From contig NZ_CP115669.1 of NCBI RefSeq assembly GCF_029203285.1, positions 1,054,001-1,118,000 of the forward strand: a stretch of 64,000 nucleotides of DNA, given 5' to 3'. The DNA is from Pseudomonas sp. PSE14. GTDB lineage: Bacteria; Pseudomonadota; Gammaproteobacteria; Pseudomonadales; Pseudomonadaceae. The translations under genes and the position numbers were made by a program. Position 1 is the stretch's first letter, and each line of letters opens with the position of its first letter. Positions 59,393-64,000 of the stretch are shown here, in pieces. Under the pieces are notes generated by a model. The model saw only the letters and a program-made list of their open reading frames with translations, searched no databases and had not been told where the DNA came from.

Positions 59393-59782
59393 TCAGGCCT
59401 TCTGGTCCGCCTGCCAGGCGTCGATCACTTCCTGTGCCGCGCGGAAGGCGTCGATGGCCGCCGGGACGCCGGCATACACCGCGCAATGCAGCAGCGCTTC
59501 GCGAATCTCCTCCACCGTGCAGCCGTTGTTCAGCGCGCCGCGTACATGGCCTTTGAGCTCCTGCGGGCACTTGAGCGCGGTCAGTGCCGCCAGGGTGATC
59601 AGGCTGCGGGTCTTGCGCGGAAGGCCTTCGCGGTTCCAGACACCGCCCCAGGCGTGTTCGTTGACGAAGTCCTGCAGCGGCTGGGTGAACTCGGTGGCAT
59701 TGCCCAGGGCGCGGTCGACGAAGGCGTCGCCCATCACTTCGCGGCGAACCTGCTCGCCGGCCTTGCGGTTGTCGGTGCTCAT
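59393..59782 (-). CDS. Carboxymuconolactone decarboxylase (CMD) family protein
   Basis: 129 residues of the PcaC/AhpD-like CMD fold: NEHAWGGVWNREGLPRKTRSLITLAALTAL and ALLHCAVYAGVPAAIDAF. The length and WGGVW motif favour the 4-carboxymuconolactone decarboxylase group over AhpD, since the CxxC of AhpD is missing. No other protocatechuate genes are near, so the true substrate is uncertain. 8 bp separate it from the RlpA-like gene upstream; they are likely co-transcribed. Confidence 0.88.
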   Translation of the reverse strand: MSTDNRKAGEQVRREVMGDAFVDRALGNATEFTQPLQDFVNEHAWGGVWNREGLPRKTRSLITLAALTALKCPQELKGHVRGALNNGCTVEEIREALLHCAVYAGVPAAIDAFRAAQEVIDAWQADQKA

Positions 59783-59790
59783 CCCTACTC

Positions 59791-60186
59791 CTAGTCGAGG
59801 CTTTCCAGGCGCACTGGCGCGGTGCCGGAGCGCAACATGTTGAGTTGTTCGGCAGCGGCGCGCGATAGATCGATGATGCGCCCTCGGCGGAAAGGGCCGC
59901 GGTCGTTGATCCGCACCACGACGCTACGGCCGTTGTCCAGATTGGTGACTTTCACCTGGGTGCCGAAGGGCAGGGTGCGGTGCGCGGCGGTCAGGGCGTT
60001 CAGGTTGAAGCGCTCGCCGCTGGCCGTGCGCTTGCCGTGGTGCGCCTTGCCGTAATAGGAGGCAGTACCCTCGGCGCGGTAGCCGCGGCCGGAGACGTCC
60101 GAGTCGCGGTCGTACGATGTGCTGCTACAGCCGCCCATCAGGGCCAAGCCGGCAAGAAGGAAGAGGGTAGGGAGTGAACGCCACAT
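59791..60186 (-). CDS. Short RlpA-like lipoprotein (PA4485-like)
   Basis: 131 residues. Lipoprotein signal with C20 (ALMGGC), then a double-psi beta-barrel domain: [42 protein letters not shown]. The residues matching the catalytic set of P. aeruginosa RlpA are present: E59, H69, D95. It lacks the SPOR domain of true RlpA, so it would not be drawn to the septum by denuded glycan. Likely an outer-membrane-anchored lytic transglycosylase. I chose the start at MWRSLPTL (60186) because it gives a proper lipoprotein signal. Confidence 0.88.
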   Translation of the reverse strand: MWRSLPTLFLLAGLALMGGCSSTSYDRDSDVSGRGYRAEGTASYYGKAHHGKRTASGERFNLNALTAAHRTLPFGTQVKVTNLDNGRSVVVRINDRGPFRRGRIIDLSRAAAEQLNMLRSGTAPVRLESLD

Positions 60187-60298
60187 AAAGGAGCTTCCAG
60201 GGGGACGATTTACCCGGTGCTGATGGGTTCCGAGCTGAAATGCCTGTCGCAGCGCCAAGTTTTCCAATCCGGCCATCCCTGGCCGGTCGTTCGCCGGG

Positions 60299-60314
60299 CC
60301 AACGCAAGCGTTGG
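60299..60314 (-). terminator. Possible stem-loop after gatB
   Basis: CCAACGC-TT-GCGTTGG on the minus strand, 27 bp after the gatB stop, with no T run. It may separate gatB from the RlpA-like gene. Confidence 0.35.
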
Positions 60315-60340
60315 CACTCTTCTGGAAAAGAAGGGGCGGA

Positions 60341-61786
60341 TTACCCTTCGAGCTTTTTCTTCAGCAGTTCGTTCACTTGGCCGGGGTTGGCCTTGCCTTT
60401 CGAGGCTTTCATCGCTTGCCCGACGAAGAAGCCGAACATCTTGCCGCGCTTGGCTTCGTCGCTGGCGCGGTACTGTTCAACCTGCTCGGCGTTGGCCGCC
60501 AGCACTTCCTCGAGCATCTTGTCGATGGCGCCGGTGTCGGTGACTTGCTTCAGGCCCTTGGCTTCGATGATCGCATCGGCCGAGCCTTCGCCCGCCGCCA
60601 TCGCCTCGAAGACCATCTTGGCGATCTTGCCGGAGATGGTGTTGTCCTTGATGCGCAGGATCATGCCGCCCAGGTGCTCGGCGGAAACCGGCGACTGCTC
60701 GATCTCCAGGCCGTCCTTGTTGAGCAGGCTGGAAAGCTCGCCCATCACCCAGTTGGCCGCGAGCTTGGCGTCGGCGCAGATGGTCTGGACCTGTTCGAAG
60801 TAGTCGGCCATCTCGCGGCTGGCGGACAGCACGCTGGCGTCATAGGCGGACAGGCCGTACTGGCTCTCGAAACGCTCGCGCTTCTGGTCCGGCAGTTCCG
60901 GCAATTTGGCGCGCAGTTCGTCGAGGAAGGCGCGCTCGATCACCACCGGCAGCAGGTCCGGGCAAGGGAAGTAACGGTAGTCGTTGGCTTCTTCCTTGCT
61001 GCGCATGGAGCGCGTTTCGTCCTTGTTCGGGTCGTACAGGCGGGTTTCCTGCACCACCTTGCCGCCGTCCTCGATCAGATCGATCTGGCGCTGCACTTCG
61101 TGGTTGATCGCCTTCTCGATGAAGCGGAAGGAGTTCACGTTCTTGATCTCGGCACGGGTGCCGAACTCGGCCTGGCCCTTCGGGCGCACCGACACGTTGC
61201 AGTCGCAGCGCAGCGAGCCTTCGGCCATGTTGCCGTCGCAGATGCCCAGATAGCGCACCAGCGCGTGGATCGCCTTGACGTAGGCCACGGCTTCCTTGGC
61301 GCTGCGAATGTCCGGCTCGGAGACGATCTCCAGCAGCGGAGTGCCGGCGCGGTTCAGGTCGATGCCGCTCATGCCGTGGAAGTCTTCGTGCAGGCTCTTG
61401 CCGGCGTCCTCTTCCAGGTGCGCGCGGGTGATGCCGACGCGCTTGACGGTACCGTCTTCCAGGGTGATGTCGAGGAAGCCCTTGCCGACGATGGGATGGT
61501 CCATCTGGCTGGTCTGGTAGCCCTTGGGCAGGTCCGGGTAGAAGTAGTTCTTCCGGGCGAAGACGTTGCGCTCGGCGATTTCGGCGTTGATTGCCAGGCC
61601 GAACTGGCAGGCCATGCGCACGGCCTCCTGGTTCAGCACCGGCAGGGTGCCGGGCATGGCCAGGTCGATCAGGCTGGCCTGGGTGTTCGGCTCTGCACCG
61701 AAGGTGGTGGCGCTACCGGAGAAGATCTTCGATTGGGTGGAGAGCTGTGCGTGGATTTCCAGCCCGATTACTGTTTCCCATTGCAT
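60341..61786 (-). CDS. gatB: Asp-tRNA(Asn)/Glu-tRNA(Gln) amidotransferase subunit B
   Basis: 481 residues. N-terminus [17 protein letters not shown] with the GatB signature GLEIHAQL, then [15 protein letters not shown] and [10 protein letters not shown]; the C-terminal YqeY-like tail binds tRNA. Kinase and transamidation subunit of GatCAB. It lies 14 bp after gatA, in the order gatC-gatA-gatB. Confidence 0.97.
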   Translation of the reverse strand: MQWETVIGLEIHAQLSTQSKIFSGSATTFGAEPNTQASLIDLAMPGTLPVLNQEAVRMACQFGLAINAEIAERNVFARKNYFYPDLPKGYQTSQMDHPIVGKGFLDITLEDGTVKRVGITRAHLEEDAGKSLHEDFHGMSGIDLNRAGTPLLEIVSEPDIRSAKEAVAYVKAIHALVRYLGICDGNMAEGSLRCDCNVSVRPKGQAEFGTRAEIKNVNSFRFIEKAINHEVQRQIDLIEDGGKVVQETRLYDPNKDETRSMRSKEEANDYRYFPCPDLLPVVIERAFLDELRAKLPELPDQKRERFESQYGLSAYDASVLSASREMADYFEQVQTICADAKLAANWVMGELSSLLNKDGLEIEQSPVSAEHLGGMILRIKDNTISGKIAKMVFEAMAAGEGSADAIIEAKGLKQVTDTGAIDKMLEEVLAANAEQVEQYRASDEAKRGKMFGFFVGQAMKASKGKANPGQVNELLKKKLEG

Positions 61787-61800
61787 ATCGTAATCCTTCC

Positions 61801-63255
61801 TCAGAACCCGGCCGGTGCTTGTTTATGCCAGTCGCTGACCAGTTGGTACTGGTGCGCGACATTGAGCAGGCGGCCTTCCTGGAAGTATGGCGCGAGCAGT
61901 TGGACACCTATCGGCAGGCCGTCGACGAAGCCGGCGGGCATGGACAGCCCCGGGATGCCGGCGAGGTTGGCGGTGATGGTGTAGATGTCTTCCAGGTACT
62001 GGGCGACCGGGTCGTTGTTCTTCTCGCCCAGTTTCCAGGCCGGGTTCGGCGTGGTCGGGCCGAGGATCACGTCGACTTCGGCGAAGGCGCTGACGAAATC
62101 GTTCTTGATCAGGCGACGAATCTTCTGAGCTTTCAGGTAATAGGCGTCGTAGTAGCCAGCCGACAGCGCATAGGTGCCGACCATGATGCGGCGCTTCACC
62201 TCGGCGCCGAAGCCTTCGGCGCGGGAGCGCTTGTACAGGTCCTGCAGGTCCTTCGGGTCCTCGCAGCGGTAGCCGTAACGCACGCCGTCGAAGCGCGAGA
62301 GGTTGGAGCTGGCTTCCGCGGGCGCGATCACATAATAGGCAGGGATTGCGTGCTGCATGTTCGGCAGGGAGATCTCCTTGACCACCGCGCCGAGCTGCTT
62401 GAGCTGCTCGACCACCTTCATCACCGCGTCGGCAATGCGGCTGTCGAGGCCGGCGCCGAAGTATTCCTTCGGCAGACCGATGCGCAGGCCGGTCAGTGGC
62501 TTGGCCAGGGCGGCCAGGTAATCGTCAACCGGCTGGTCGACGCTGGTGGAATCCTTCGGATCGAAGCCGGCCATGGCGCCGAGCATCAGTGCGCAGTCCT
62601 CGGCGGTGCGGGCCAGCGGGCCGCCCTGGTCGAGGCTGGAGGCGTAGGCGATCATGCCCCAGCGGGAAACGCGGCCGTAGGTCGGCTTGATGCCGGTGAG
62701 GTTGGTCAGCGCGGCCGGCTGGCGGATCGAGCCGCCGGTGTCGGTGCCGGTGGCGGCCGGGATCAGGCGCGCGGCCACGGCAGCGGCGGAGCCGCCGGAG
62801 GAGCCGCCCGGTACGCGGGAGGTGTCCCAGGGGTTCTTCACCGGGCCGTAGTGGCTGGATTCGTTGGCCGAGCCCATGGCGAACTCGTCCATGTTCAGCT
62901 TGCCCAGGCTCACGGTGCCGGCGTCAGCCAGGCGCTCGACGACGGTGGCGTCGTAGGGCGAGACGAAGGCATCGAGGATCTTCGAGCCGCAGCTGGTGCG
63001 CACGCCCTGGGTGCAGAACAGGTCCTTGTGGGCGATCGGTGCGCCGAGCAGGGCGCCGGTTTCGCCTTTGGCGCGCCGCTCGTCGGCCGCCTTGGCCTGG
63101 GCCAGGGCGCTTTCTTCGGTGACGGTGATGAAGCTGTTCAGCTGCGGGTCGAGCTGCTTGATGCGCGCGAGCAGGGCAGTGGCCAGTTCCTGGGCGGAGA
63201 ATTGCTTGTCGGCGAGTCCGCGGGCGACTTCGGCGAGGGTCAATTGATGCAGCAT
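61801..63255 (-). CDS. gatA: Asp-tRNA(Asn)/Glu-tRNA(Gln) amidotransferase subunit A
   Basis: 484-residue amidase-signature glutaminase. Catalytic triad K77 (APIAHKDLF), S152 (PGGSSGGS) and S176 ([10 protein letters not shown]), with the same spacing as in characterised GatA. It frees ammonia from glutamine and passes it to GatB. 19 bp after gatC. Confidence 0.97.
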   Translation of the reverse strand: MLHQLTLAEVARGLADKQFSAQELATALLARIKQLDPQLNSFITVTEESALAQAKAADERRAKGETGALLGAPIAHKDLFCTQGVRTSCGSKILDAFVSPYDATVVERLADAGTVSLGKLNMDEFAMGSANESSHYGPVKNPWDTSRVPGGSSGGSAAAVAARLIPAATGTDTGGSIRQPAALTNLTGIKPTYGRVSRWGMIAYASSLDQGGPLARTAEDCALMLGAMAGFDPKDSTSVDQPVDDYLAALAKPLTGLRIGLPKEYFGAGLDSRIADAVMKVVEQLKQLGAVVKEISLPNMQHAIPAYYVIAPAEASSNLSRFDGVRYGYRCEDPKDLQDLYKRSRAEGFGAEVKRRIMVGTYALSAGYYDAYYLKAQKIRRLIKNDFVSAFAEVDVILGPTTPNPAWKLGEKNNDPVAQYLEDIYTITANLAGIPGLSMPAGFVDGLPIGVQLLAPYFQEGRLLNVAHQYQLVSDWHKQAPAGF

Positions 63256-63274
63256 GTGTCCGTGTCCTTCTCGC

Positions 63275-63562
63275 TTACTCGATGACTTTCGGGACGAGGT
63301 AAAGCCCGTCTTCCACGGCCGGCGCGATGGCCTGGTAGGCGTCGCGGCGGTTCTCCTCGGTGACGGCGTCGGCGCGCAGGCGCTGCGTGGCTTCCAGCGG
63401 GTGGGCCAGGGGCTCCACGCCGTCGGTGTCGACGGCCTGCATGGCGTCGATCAGGCCGAGGATGTTGTTCAGGGTGTCGGTGGTGCGCGAAATGTCGGCT
63501 TCCTCCAGGCCCAGGCGGGCGAGGTGGGCGATCTTTTCCACGTCGGGGCGTTCAAGCGCCAT
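63275..63562 (-). CDS. gatC: Asp-tRNA(Asn)/Glu-tRNA(Gln) amidotransferase subunit C
   Basis: 95 residues, the small subunit that wraps around GatA and GatB. Typical N-terminus [22 protein letters not shown] and C-terminal [20 protein letters not shown]. First gene of the operon, divergent from mreB across 239 bp. Confidence 0.96.
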   Translation of the reverse strand: MALERPDVEKIAHLARLGLEEADISRTTDTLNNILGLIDAMQAVDTDGVEPLAHPLEATQRLRADAVTEENRRDAYQAIAPAVEDGLYLVPKVIE

Positions 63563-63738
63563 CGGGGTCTCCAGCTAGAGCGGCCCGGTTCGAACTGGAC
63601 CTGGCCGGAAGGATTTTGTGGGGCAGGGAACAGAACCCGCGGCGGACGGTCGAAGGCCGCTGGGACGGGCCTGCGGGCCCGAAAAACGAGGAATCTAGCA
63701 TAAATTGCCGCCTTGCCCAAAACCCCCGTCATTGTTAG

Positions 63739-64000
<262 letters not shown>

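Overview
The window is about 64 kb of GC-rich chromosomal DNA from a Pseudomonas of the P. aeruginosa / P. nitroreducens type. I infer this from near-identical familiar proteins (PrfC, SpeC, PiuA/B/C, RoxS/R, the dpp/psdR/mdpA locus, the mag operon, GatCAB, MreB), their gene order, and typical Pseudomonas REP sequences in the gaps. I see no phage, integrase, insertion sequence, CRISPR array, rRNA or tRNA.

Layout. (1) 1-1996, minus: start of an arn lipid A aminoarabinose operon (arnB, partial arnC) with a PmrA-like box. (2) 2290-8701: an amino-acid uptake and catabolism island: an AruH-like aminotransferase fused in frame to an ABC ATPase through a translated REP, then a binding protein and two permeases, then a TetR regulator divergent from an AspA/AstE-like deacylase. 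(3) prfC, then speC behind a long, possibly structured leader. (4) 12910-22657: iron and outer-membrane block: cptA, a Sel1-repeat protein, piuC, piuA, piuB, lpxO. (5) 22756-27133: 5-oxoprolinase pxpABC, a convergent Lrp regulator, a LysE exporter and a small membrane protein. (6) 27297-40634: dipeptide uptake: dppBCDF, four DppA-type binding proteins in two tandem pairs, the repressor PsdR and the divergent dipeptidase MdpA; the porin gene opdP, present here in PAO1, is missing. (7) 40901-43680: a SIMPL-domain protein and the redox two-component system RoxS/RoxR. (8) 43748-48453: an YddA-like ABC exporter, a cassette of M23 endopeptidase + membrane coiled coil + bactofilin, and an AEC carrier, placed between roxR and magA, which I remember as adjacent in PAO1. 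(9) 48621-58867: the six-gene mag operon around an alpha-2-macroglobulin-like protein. (10) 59393-64000: a CMD-family protein, an RlpA-like lipoprotein, gatB, gatA, gatC and, divergently, the start of mreB.

How they fit together. The right third (43.7-64 kb) is rich in cell-wall genes. Reading the mag proteins by motif suggests a periplasmic peptidoglycan-acting or guarding set: MagC has an NlpC/P60-like Cys-His pattern, MagE seems to join a penicillin-binding-protein-like serine region, a SpoIID-like region and a C-terminal HExxH site, and MagD lacks the thioester cysteine of classical macroglobulins. This is the part most likely to repay further work.

Almost every gap between operons carries dispersed repeats of at least four families: REP/REPIN hairpins, a two-palindrome element (3 copies), a CCCTCACC...GGTGAGGG element (3 copies) and a roughly 330-bp structured repeat (2 copies), plus two short tandem repeats (a hexamer x14 and a heptamer x7). 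Protein identities come from reading the translations by eye and from memory of the families; no search was run.
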